Of a stretch of DNA of 64,000 bases, positions 26,743 to 39,100 are shown piece by piece. Position 1 is the first letter of the stretch. Each line of letters begins with the position of its first letter. The translations under genes and the position numbers were made by a program. The notes under the pieces are model-generated. The model was not told where the DNA came from and made no database searches. It saw only the letters and a list, made by a program, of their open reading frames with translations. Source of the DNA: Liolophura sinensis (lineage: Eukaryota > Mollusca > Polyplacophora > Chitonida > Chitonidae); contig NC_088300.1 in NCBI RefSeq assembly GCF_032854445.1, forward strand, positions 52,118,984 through 52,182,983, in the 5' to 3' direction.

Positions 26743-29700
26743 TATGTGTATTGTTATTGCTTTAAGTGCAAAAAATGATGCTTTTAGACATGTAGATTTT
26801 GAAGTGAGGATGTTCCTTTTGTCATCCTAGATATTAAACAGAAAATGCAAATATAGTTATGTGTCATCATGAAGTAAATATTGACATATCGTTTCTCCCA
26901 GTTGCCCAGAGACAGAATATGATCCGGGCACAACAACAACAACAGGCAGGGATGATGCCACAACAGCCCAACATGACCCATAGGAACCCAGCTCAGACCA
27001 TGATGACTCCCAACGCCCAACAGTCCATGATGCACCAACAACAACAGCAGCAGCCAACTATGGCACAAATCCAAGTCTCTCAAAGCCAAGGGTCCATACC
27101 ACAACAAGTCAGCTCTTTCTCCACCCAACAGACAAAAACCTTAGTAAATCCCCAGCCACATATGGTATCTCAGCCCAATATGTCCCAGGGAGATATCATG
27201 ATGCAGCCAAACATGAGTGGTCAGAACCAGTCTCTAGCCATGGGCCAGGCACCCTTTGGTAACCCAGAACAACCAATGGGCACGATCGCTCCTATCAACA
27301 CCCCTAACATGATCCGTGCCCCAGCTCCTCAACAGAGGAAGACCGTGTGGACAGGTAAGGGCACCTAATTTTGCCAGGTGTCATTTTCCTTACTCATCTA
27401 ATGACTCCTCCTCGTCCCAAGACTAAAAAGTTGTCAAGTACAACGAAAACCCCACGCATACATACATACCCAAACTGTCCCAAATATACTAAACACTTGT
27501 GGCCATTCATTGAGGTGACTGGCAAAGGGCAACAGCTCACACCACCAGGAGGCCCTCTTGTTTTCTCTTCCCATAAACTGTACTGCATGTTTTGTGTGCT
27601 TGAATTGTGTGTTTATTTTTTTGTCTTGTAACATTTTTAAAATCAAAATGCAAATGACTGCAGATCATAGCTTGCTGTTAACCTAAATATACCGGACTTG
27701 AATGTTTGTCAACTGCAAAAGCTACTTTTGGTGCGACATGAAATTGGCAATGACTGGCAAGGTTAAAGGTATGCACATTGACAATGTAAAGGATTCCAAT
27801 ATTTATTTTTTGAAGATTTGTATTACCCTTTTTTCTCAACATTTTCGCATGTGAAAGAACAACTTTCAGTGCACATGTTTAATTTCATTTTAGAGTCAAA
27901 TCAATATTGGTTGGATTGGCCAGTTTCGGGATGTCACAAAAAGTATAATTATGCCTTCAGAATATTCTTAAATAAACACATTGCAAAGAGGCGTAAAGGT
28001 GGTAGCATTACAGCAGGTTTTTATAGAGACCCAAAACATGAAGTAAAATGGAAAGAAGATGGAGCATCAATGTTTGTGGATTTCTTCTTGTTCTCTACAA
28101 TACACAGCTGTAATGTATAAATGTAAAGGTGATTTTTTTAAAAATGTAGCAGCCTCTGCTTCTGCCAAAGGTCAGATGCATTTTCACAGTGTACCCAGAA
28201 CATTTTTGTGGAAGAAGGTGACTTTGTTGTAGAAAAAGGCTACTTTGTTGTAGAATAAGCTACTTTGTTGTAGAAAAAACAACTTTGTTGTAGAATAAGG
28301 CTACTTTGTTGTAGAAGAAATTGTCTTTGTTTTTGTACAGGTGCTCTGGAGTGGCAGGAGAAGTCTAAGGTGCCAGGCCCAGATTCCTCAGCCAAGCTTA
28401 CGCGGTCTCTGGCGTGTACTGTGTCCATAGCTCAGGGAGAGGCAGATCTGTACGTAATATCATCACGCCCAACCGAGAACATCTTGTTATCAGTGAGGGT
28501 TGGGGAGAGGGAAACAGTGTGAATTTAAAATAGTTGGTGATTTATAGACATGCATCTTTTCTTGTGTTAAATGTCATTTTTGAAATGGCTGTTGGAGGTT
28601 TGAATAAAATTATGCTGTCAATTGATAGTGTATCTATGTTGAGCATTGTTTTGACAGATGGTATTTTTTTGAAGTATTAAGAAAATAGAAGATATTTGTA
28701 ACATTTCATGATGAGGGTAATTGTTCTTAGTATAAATTGGTAGAGCTATTAATTTATCATCTTTTGGACTATACTGCAAGTGAATTTTTTTCATAATTTA
28801 TTAAATTGAAATGTGGTTTGAAATACAAATTGCATTATTGTTATTATTGTCTATTGTGCTTGTCTAAATTTGTCTGGAACCTTCGTGTCATAGGTCTTAA
28901 GAATTGATCAACTTTACGGGGTTTAGTTGATCGTTAATTTTCCAGTATTATTTGACATTTACCTCATCTCTCTCCTCTGTAGGAATGCCAGCAAGTGGCC
29001 AAACAAACTGATCATGCAGCTCATTCCCCATAGCCTTCTAAATCCACTCAATGACCTCCTGCGCAGATCTCAGATGGTTTCTTTCCACTTTGCCCAGACC
29101 GATATGGACGCTCTGAAGAATCTCTATAAAGTTCTGTTCAATGGTTTTGTAAGTATAGATCTGTGAATTACCATTCCTAAAGTTCTTAATTATCATGTCT
29201 TATAGCACACCCTCTCACTAACATCCTGAAAAGTCTTTACTTTTGAAAAAATTTTGTTCGTTTGACTTTCCTGTTTTCTTTTGTGGATTGCTGACAGATT
29301 ACCAAGGTATATTACCCGAGACAAAATATAGATTGGTGGTTGTAAGTAAATGTCCTCATGGTGTTCTTGTACATGTGACGGTCAGGCATTGACCCGCAGA
29401 TGGTCTTGGGTTTCCTTCGGGCTCTGTCTGGTTTCTTCCCACCATAATGCTGGCCGCGGTGATATAAGTGAAATATTCTGTAGATCAGTGTGGAACACCA
29501 ATCAAATAAATAAATAAATAAATCATAATGTCCTGCTAAGACTTACACAGGACAAGAAATCACACTGTCTACAGTATTTTTTGGCATGGTGCCATCATCA
29601 GCGCATATTTTTACCTCAGTGTCTATTTGAGTACTGGGAAGCTCAACAGGCTGTGGGCATCGATTGGCTCAGATGGTTACAGTGACTGCCATTTGGGACT

Positions 29701-30752
29701 GTCGGGCCTTAGACCTGTGAGGTTGGGTGTTCAAATCCAGCTCATGCTATTTCAACTCCAGCAAGAAGTTAAAACGTTTGTCAAGTACAGAAGCTGTAAA
29801 GGCGCTCAGGCCTTGTTGGCATTAAGACTGTGAGTAATTTTAATTCATTATCTATATCGTGGGTGTATTTTGCTGCAGGCTGGCTGCGTTCACTTCCCCC
29901 CAATTACCCAGTGTGAGGTGCGCATACTTATGTTGCTCTACAACACCAAGAAGAAAACTTTTGTTGGCATGATTCCTAAAAACCAGATGGAATTTGTCAA
30001 TGGTATCAGACAGGTGATTACATCCAGCAAAAACCAACAGAAACAAAAGGTGATTCTTTAGAAACTGATCCTTCTAATTGATCTTTATAGTTTAATCTAT
30101 TAACCAAGTTTGCAAATTCTCACAGATCAGTTTCTCACCATGGTTTCTCAGTTTTGGTTTTGAGCTAATAAATTATCTGTTTTTTGGTGTCTTGAAATTG
30201 CACAACTGATTTCAGTTCCCCTTTTTAAGTTTTTATTGATTTTTTATTTTTCACTCAGTACTGACAGTAACTGAACAGTAAGCTTAATTAGAGTTTGTGT
30301 TTGTGTTGGAGTTTGACAAAAGTAAAGAAAAAATTTGAGAAAGTTGAAGTAGGACAATGAAAATATATTATACTTCAAAATATGTCTTCAAAGATTGTAG
30401 AACAAACAGTGTTTTTCTCTTAATAATGCCTAATCAGAATCTAATTTCTAATGAATGGTGTTGGTATGTTATTATGCAAATTGTGAGGAAGGATTTGAAA
30501 GTAAAAATAACAGTGATATCATGGTGAGAAATTTTGTTGCAGTGTAAAGACACATTGCCTTCATGATGATTGAAAAACTACACATTCAAGTGTTGCTGTC
30601 TTATTTTTTTTTTTTTTTTATAATTTATGTACTTTTCTTTAGTGTTCACAATTTATAGTTTTTGGTACCAGTGTTGGAGTGCATTAAATTTTATGAATGG
30701 AGACGTTTTTCATATCTGGAAACAAGAACTTTGGAGTATTTGTCACAGTAAA

Positions 30753-30790
<38 letters not shown>

Positions 30791-33700
30791 CTACTGGGAA
30801 AAAAAGAGTAAAGTTTTTCACAACATGTTTTGGGCAAAATTTTAATCTGTTGTTTCCAGACTTGGATTTTGACATCGTGTTTGAGAGTACAGCCCACATT
30901 GATAGTATACAGTAGTAAAACTTGATGCATTTTCTGCAAAGTTTAAATGATTTAGTTGTAGAAATGTTTCTTATTAGAATGTGTTTTGGTTTGTGCACAG
31001 AATCCTATGATCCTTTTATTTTGTACTAGCAGTAGAAATTGAACATGTAAACAGCAGTACATTGTTTGTCTGTGATGTTATGTACATGTAAGACAGCTGT
31101 AGGTTAACCGCTATGTAGTCAGGTAGCCCCGACGACCAGTCCACATACTGTTTTTGGAGAGACAAAAAGTGAAATTTAAATTGCATTGACAAAATTAAGG
31201 CCAGTAAATTAAAGGATACATGAAATGGTTGGTTTTCATTTTTTAATATGGAGTTTAGGATATAGTTTACCATATAAAAGTGGAGACTGAGTCTGTTCCA
31301 ATTAACTTAGAATGTGGCTTAATGGACAGATTTCTCTGAATTGGGATGTGGTCCAACTTACAGAAAAGCTTCACAAATAGGCACTGTAAAAAGGTCATTT
31401 TTCTTTAGGCCCAACAGTCAGTCTGGAAATTAAGTAGCCTGCTGTGGTGGTAGCTGTGAAAACAGCTTTGTTTTAACAAAGCTAATCTGGTTCAAGGTTC
31501 AAAGTGTGTTCATCAGTGGCAATTTCCAAATATTCCCATCCATTGAGGAAAATATACTTCAAATTGAGGGGTTATTCAGAAATATAAAATATGCATATAC
31601 CTCAAAAATGATGAAAAAAATTATCATTTTTCATATTTCTTCTGTTTTATGTATCCTTTAAGATCATTATTTTGTGGACAAGTGAGAAGATATGCAAAAA
31701 TCACAACTGTATGTTTTTAAAGGAGAAGAAAATGTAAATATCAAATAAATACCAATGAAAAGAGTATACATTTCCTCGCAGGTGCATGCCACAAAAAATT
31801 AAAACATGTACCTCGAGTTGATAAATTATAAATAAAGTCAGCACCAAAAGTCGTTGTGGGCAAGTCTATTTTGCCTAAGAACTAGCCTTAAAGTCTTCAG
31901 GCTTTACGTGTATGGCGAAGAAAAATCGAAAATTATGCATCAGGCTCCACCACACAGAAAAAAAATGTGCTCTTTTCAGCCTATAACGTCATTTTTTGAA
32001 GTTTTCTTCTCCTTTAAACTTGACCTCAAAGAATAGGATCAATTTTGTTTCTGATTGTGGTACACAGGTATAGCTGCATGCAGTTATGTAAATACGGTGT
32101 TTGCTTAGACTTTTGACTTGAAGATTAGCCGTAAGGTTGAAAGCATGTGTACTGAACATTTTTGTCCTGTCCTTGTCAACTATAGCAGATGATACAGGGT
32201 GTACAGTTTACTCAGCAGCAAATGACAGTTCCACACAGTATGCCAACTCCTCCCCAGGTAACCATAGCGATCATCAACAGTGTTTGATTCTTTGATTCTA
32301 ATATGCATACATATGCTTTTACTGTATGTACTTCACAATTTTAACTTTCGATGATTCACACACACACATATATATATGTATATATACTTAATCTTTTTGC
32401 ACACAATACAGAATGTTCTAGTGTATGCATGTATATCCATGGAAGCGAATCTTGAACACATGTAAAGTACCATGTTTATTCATTTGAATATCACCAGTTT
32501 GGAATTACCAGGATGTCCAGTGTCAGCAATGTTGAGGGTGGAAAATGGTGTACAACTATGTCACAATGTGTCTTTTGGTGATACCCTAATTCCTCGACCT
32601 AAGAGCCACTTTCAGTACATTTTATGCCCATTTTCATTTTGTTGGATTGGCCAGTTTGGGGGCTTAAAAAAAAAGTCTTGTCAGCCTACACAGAATAATG
32701 CATTCAGAATATGCTTGAATAAACACCATGCAAACAGGTTGAGGAATTACAGTAGTCTGTATTTTTGTCTTACTTCATCAGATGTGTTCACACTCTATTA
32801 TATTCATTGTTACAATTATTGCTTCAAATATTACGCACAATGTTACAATGCTCCTCTATGTAAATTATCTTTCACTTTCTTCATTCCGATGGACAAAGTA
32901 ATTCTTCTTTACAGGCATGTCATAGTAATTCGTCTTTACATGCATGTCATCTTAAGTTTTTTACACTTCATGCATTGACATAGTTCGGCATTTTCATGCA
33001 TGTTTCCGGCATGATCATTGTATATTTCCCATGGTCTGTACTCTTGATTTGTTTTGTGAAATCAGTATTTCTCATTGTTGCAAACTTTGATGTTTTCTTG
33101 TGTACAGCAGATGCAGCAGACTGTAAGCAGCACAGGGGCACCCATCACCATGCAGACACAACAGGTGTGATTTCAGTATGATTTATACACATTTTAAGTA
33201 TGAATTTGGAGACAAAACTGCATTACAAACCTGCCATCTAAGTGAAAAAATCTTGCGTGGCATTTTGAACACCAGTAAAAAAAATACATAATTTTTTTTC
33301 TAAAACAAATGTACAAGTTTCCAGCTTATCTTTAAATGAAAATGTACATTTAAAGGATCCTTGAAAGATCCAGAAAAAAGGGTAATTTATTTAGGTAATT
33401 GAAATTCTTTGAAAAGTATATCTGAAATGTTGAACCCTGGTTGTACAGGTGTAAGTATTACTATAGTTCATTAGTATAGTTAATTTGTTTATTTGATTGG
33501 TGTTTTACGCCGTACTCAAGAATATTTCTCTTATATGACGGCGGCCAGCATTATGGTGGGAGGAAACCGGGCAGAGCCCAGGGAAACCCACGACCTTCCG
33601 CAGGTTGCTGGAAGACCTACCGCTGGAGAGGAAGCCAGCATGAGCTGGACTTGAACTCACAGCAACCACATTGGTAGTTCATCAGTGATTAGATGATCTA

Positions 33701-36136
33701 GATTTAATTATTTTATATCTGAAAAAATTGTTTGAGCTTTTATTGAGACTTTTCAATAGGGCTGTTCAGATTGTCATTATAGAAAGAAGCATGTGTTTTA
33801 ATAGCTTTGTAATATGTGATTGACAGTGCCCCTCTGTGACAAGCTCTACAATGAACATGCAAGGAGGAGTGACCATGCAGACTAGTGCTAACTCTCTACA
33901 GATGGAACAGGACAGACAAGCTATCTGGTAGGGAAGAGTTATCCCTGATACATTTCATCGCAGACATGTATCATGCCCTCGGGACCTGGATTGGTTTTAC
34001 GTACACCATGAACTCAGTCATAACTACATATATGTAATCAATGGTTAATTAAGTAGAGCTCATGCTGGCTTCCTTGAGAAGGTCTGCCCCCACAAGGTAA
34101 GCACAGTCCCTTGAAACTCGTTGAAAGTGCTTGAAAAATACAATTTCATTTTCAAGTACTCGAAAGTTTTCTGGGGTTTGTAGCAGATTTTGGCAATTTT
34201 TCTTATGAAAATAATTCACTTGCTTTTATTTCAAATGGCTTCATCTCGACAAAACAACAACAACCACAGTTGTTATGGCGATTACTTGACAGAAATCTAC
34301 AAAGGGGGTTAAGCATCGTTGCAAGTTGACTTACATTAAATAACGTTTGAAATCATTTTTGTTAGATAACGAATGAGAATCATTTTGGGGGATGCCTTTC
34401 ATTGCCAATTGTAAAAAACAAAAAAAAAATTATCATGCGAAATAAATCAAGGTAGAGTTAGACCTGTAAATGAAGTTACCTCTCATGAAAAATTTTAACT
34501 TTTCAACTTAATAAGCTATTGTTTTGGGATCCAAGTAAATTAAATTTTTCAGAATATGTGCCGTTATATAAATGTGTACACCGTCTGGTTTTCTCCTGTC
34601 AGACTGTGTTAATCCAATGTACTGATCATAATGTTGCATTTAAATGAACTGAATTTACAAATTAATTTCGCAGCAAATTTTTCTGATAGAGGAAATTACA
34701 TGTTACTAGGATCATACAGATAGGTTGAAAAAAGGGTTGATTATTTTTTCTCAAAAAAACAAAAACATGCTGCCAAGCATTGGTCCATTATTTGAGGACA
34801 ATTGTTCTAAATGTTAGGTTTGATAACCTCCAGATATAGCTGGAAGAGACCAAACTGATTCTAGTAGATACACAAAGGCAGATAAAAACTAATTGCAGAA
34901 GGCCACCTACAAGAGTCATGGCTGCTAAGGAAGTATGGCTAAAGAAAAATAGTATTTACTACAAAATCTGATGAGTGGCTAAAGTCACTGGCTAAAAAAA
35001 ATACTGACCCAGAGGAAGCCCTGCATAATGATATGTGGCGTTCATTTGTTTTACTGAGCCAAGACCGAGTCAAAGAATGTGTCGCATTACAGAGGTGAAG
35101 GGCAGATATTTCTTGCATGCATGCAAATTAAAGCATCTATAATTCAGACTTAAAATATAGTCTATATTTTGCACCATGGTATGTTTAAACTAGCCTTGAA
35201 AATGACAAAAAACTCCTGGAAAACTCCTTGAATTTCATTTGTACGAACCCTTCCCAACCTACAGATGGTTGTGGGTTTCTGCAGGCTCAGTCTGGGTACG
35301 TCATACCCAATACGAGTACATCATAAAACACCAATAAAATAAATAGATAAATCAAAGTTAATTAAGTTTGGCTGGTGACCTCAATGCCTACATCAGAAAT
35401 CTATAGAAATGCTTTTTATATTATCCCCTCTACAGTTTAGTTGATTGTGGGGATAATGCATCTTTTCCAGTCTTTTCCACAGATTTGTGATAGTGTGACC
35501 TTTCTGATGAGGTTCACAGTATTCCATTCCAATGGTCCATTCATTGTCAAACTGTGTGAGCTACACACAATGTATAAGGAAAATATTGTAAATTCAGGAG
35601 ATATGAAGGATTAGTGTCCATGTGCAGTTTAATATTTTTGTTAAGTTCCACTTCCACTGTAGTCTTCTCACCCAGTAATTCTTAAGCATGGTGCACCGTG
35701 AACATTTGCCAATTTCAACAAATCTTACACATATCAATTTTTGTTATGAGGAACTTGATTAAAATCATGCTCAGCGCATTTTGTTATGTGCCAGTAAGAT
35801 TAATCTCAAACTTATTACAAACATCACCAACGTCTATGATGAATTCTGCAGGTGTCTCGTAAAGTCACATGGTCAAATTAAATTCCTACCACTCAGTCCG
35901 ATTTTCTCCCACTGTTGACTAAACCAGGTTATGTTACAAGTGAAATATTCTTAAATATGGTATGAACACTAATGAAATGAATAAATTTGTTGTTTGAAAG
36001 ACGAAAGTTAGCTGAAGCATTTTGATTTTTGGATTGAAAGGTTCATTCCTTCTTCATGTTTATCACATTGCAGCAAAAGCTCCAGGCATTGCAACAATAC
36101 AGAACTGAAACTAAGATGACTATGGACCAGAAGCAA

Positions 36137-36170
<34 letters not shown>

Positions 36171-39100
36171 TTTTGATGGGTATGTCTCAGCTCGTTGTGG
36201 TTTTTACAGGAGAGCTTTGTGTGCAGGAAATCTGGAGTTGTTTTGGCTGTGGTTTGTTCTACAGAAGTGTGAGCCAAGTGTTTTGTGTAGGGACCATTAT
36301 TCTCAAAGCACTCTGCAGTACAGTGGATATGTAGGCTTCAGCCCCTCCCTCACCACCCATTGTGCCCTCAATTACAATGCTGAGCAGATCAGTGATGTGA
36401 AGGGGGACAGTTTTGACCAGTCGTGGTAGCTTTTACAGAGGCTGTCAGTGTTTGACCAATAACATGCTTCTTTTCAAAAGGGAACGGGATCTAATGCCCT
36501 GATATGGGAATCAGTGTAATCTGAAGTTTTCAGTGCAGATTCTCTTTACACTGCAGTAGGGTAGAGTGAAGGAACGAAATGTAGACTGAATCCACTGTTC
36601 TGCAGGGTAACATCACAGACGCATGTGTCCTAATGTTACCATAGAGATTGATTGTGTACGTTAGAAGTCTAATGCTGTTGTATTAATAAAGCATTTGATG
36701 TAGCAGATATGAGTTTACTGGAGTATTAAAGCTCTGCTGCGGCTTTCTTAACATGCATCTTTTTGAAGCATCTGTCTTTTCTCTGTTAAATTCCGTAGCT
36801 GAATTAATTGGCTTGGTGTTGTGAGTGCTCTAGATGTTAGTGCTAACATAGCGTATGAACTAATGCTTTCCAACTTGACATTATTTTAAACAAGGTCATT
36901 GAAGTCGTTCATTTATTTATATTTAAGTACTGCTATCATTTACTGAACAGCTCACTAATAAAGTCATTTGCTATTTACACTTTTCAGTTGAAAGGAGGCT
37001 AAAACATTTAAAATGTCTCTAGACAGACTATTTTAAACTATGACTGGAAACATCTTTAAACATTTCATTTTCTTTCTTTTGGGGAACTACTTCCTTTCAA
37101 ATGTGTGAATATTTAGGTGGTCAGTCAGTGTAGTTCTTACTGTTAGCATCCTCATAAGATAACAAAACAAAAATTGTCTGGATGAAAAATGGAACCAGCC
37201 CAATATCCAAGTATGGGAAAGATTTTTTGCACATTTCCTGAATGGGTGTGTGTCAGGAGAAAGAATGTTTGTACAAGTGTAGTGGCCCTCATTTATGTAA
37301 AATGTCTCTGTTGTATCAGAATATAGTTCAGTAATGTTCTTTAGACTGGTCATAGAATGTATCTGTCAGAGTGTATGCTGTCATAGTGTGATCGCTGGTG
37401 GGAAAATGGATTCATCTGTATTTAATATCTGTTAATGATATTCACATTAGGCTGTATTACGTATAATATTAAGTTGATGCACAGAGTACTGAAACCTAGA
37501 AATGGACTGTTTTAATTTTGACTACATTTCCAGTCCTACTTGACTTAGAAATGTTTTACAGACGTACAATTTTTACTCAATATTAATTTACCTTTTACGA
37601 TTGTTTTGGCTGTTGTCACAGATTCTGCTCTGTATGCAAACTAAAATTGACTGTTCATAGATAGGGAAGTGGTCTTAAAGGGGGAATATTTATGTTCATA
37701 ATTTGTTTGTCCATAGACTGAAGGAAAGATGGCTTTACATTTTATTGACCTTTGCCCTCCACATTTTGTTGAGGCTGCATTCATGTGAAGTTCATTTCAT
37801 TAGAGTATCCAGTGTTTTATTTGATGTCAACCCCAATCTCTGTCCTTTTAGATGACATGTACTTCAATGGGCCCCACCCCAATTACTACACGGGTATGTA
37901 CTGGTGTATTCCCATGATGTTACAGCTGATTTCATCAGCTGATCCATCAAGTCCATTACACTCACATTTATTGGCTGATTCTTGTTACAACAGAACACTT
38001 GTATTAGCTGTTTCCTTCTGTTGTTATTATCCAGTAGGTTTCACCTTCTTCCAGTTTGTCTCTTTTTAAACGTTTGAATTGCTTGAGCATGTGCTGTGGC
38101 AATGGCGCCTCCCTTACCCCTTGCCTTCCCTACTGAGCAGATATTGGACATTGCCTCACCAAGTTGCTGTCAGCAGTTCGTCAGTATGCTCAAAAGTGTT
38201 TTATTCGTCATTAAATGTGCCTTGTATTTATCTGTCTGTTTTCCAGCTTTTTAGACGAGTTTGCTAAGGTTTGTGGCCCAGATGCAAGCGCGTAGACGAT
38301 TTACGTGCTAAAGTTTTGTGTTACAAAATGTCTCATCCTTTATATGAAACAGACATAATGTTATACAGTTGGATGTGACATTTATGGACATCTGTTATGT
38401 ACTAGTAATATTTACATTAACATCAAGAAAAGCCACTCTGAAGATTTTAAATCCACTTTGCAGTTCTGTCTTAAGCATTGATAGTGGTAATACCAATGAA
38501 GTCTGTCACTGCAGCCCTGTCAGTAGTGGGGTATGGGTAAATGTTGATAGCCACTGTCAAGGTACGGTACCCAGGAGACTTTGTTGTCATGTTGTCTGGT
38601 GTGGTTTGGCATGTTTTCTGTGATTCTTACCATTGCATGATATTGGGCAAGCTTGCTTAGTTGACAGTTTTATCTGTCCAATAATACACTGGAGTTTCAT
38701 GACCGACATATAGACGTTCCAGTCAAACCCATTGGTTTTGGGAATAAAACATAGGTAGCCATCACTGTCAGTCAGTTTGTTCATTATTTAGGATAAATTG
38801 ATGATTAACAATGATTCATTGTCAAGAATAAATTCAATTTTGGGAAAATTCCTGATTCATGTTAATACAAATTCAGTGTTCTTCAAACCTTGTGTCAATG
38901 CTGCAAGATTCTGTTACACCGTAGGAGAACTTGATGATCAAGAAAAGCAGATGCTTTTATCTAAAAAATACAAATATTCTTGAGCATGGCGTAAAAGTCC
39001 AATCAAAGAAATAAACCTTTGTTTGAAATCAGAAAAGCATAGGAAACAATCGGATGGAATATTTAATTTGTGACTTACTTGTTGCTATTTTGTTCCACAG

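Larger units (their letters stand above)
28341..30049 (+). other. MED25: MED25 exons 12-14: the ACID/PTOV activator-binding domain
   Basis: Exons 28341-28449 (phase 1 to 2), 28983-29148 (2 to 0) and 29879-30049 (0 to 0) encode residues 515-663, from GALEWQEK to SSKNQQKQK, which covers the whole ACID domain known in human MED25 as the binding site for transcriptional activators. This is the segment repeated three more times downstream. Intron 13 carries two SINEs (29350-29524 and 29600-29832), and the second ends about 45 bp before the exon 14 acceptor. Confidence 0.9.

Noticed and set aside
26784-27128. Leucine/valine-rich minus-strand frame opposite MED25 exon 11 (also at 50106-50449)
   Set aside because: Antisense shadow of the Gln/Met-rich exon; CAA/CAG runs read as Leu on the other strand.
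27818-28120. 100-codon frame in MED25 intron 11, also open in copies 2 and 3
   Set aside because: Openness is shared only because the copies are recent. The copy 1 and copy 3 versions are cut short (stop after about residue 80 by small changes), and it does not resemble a known protein.
29627-29833. 70-codon frame repeated in all four units
   Set aside because: It lies on a tRNA-derived SINE, which explains its recurrence.
32472-32978. 168-codon plus-strand frame in MED25 intron 15
   Set aside because: No domain; it runs across the degraded repeat at 32610-32765 and AT-rich intron.
36008-36277. Poly-leucine minus-strand frame
   Set aside because: Antisense of the poly-Q run in the MED25 exon at 36074-36179.
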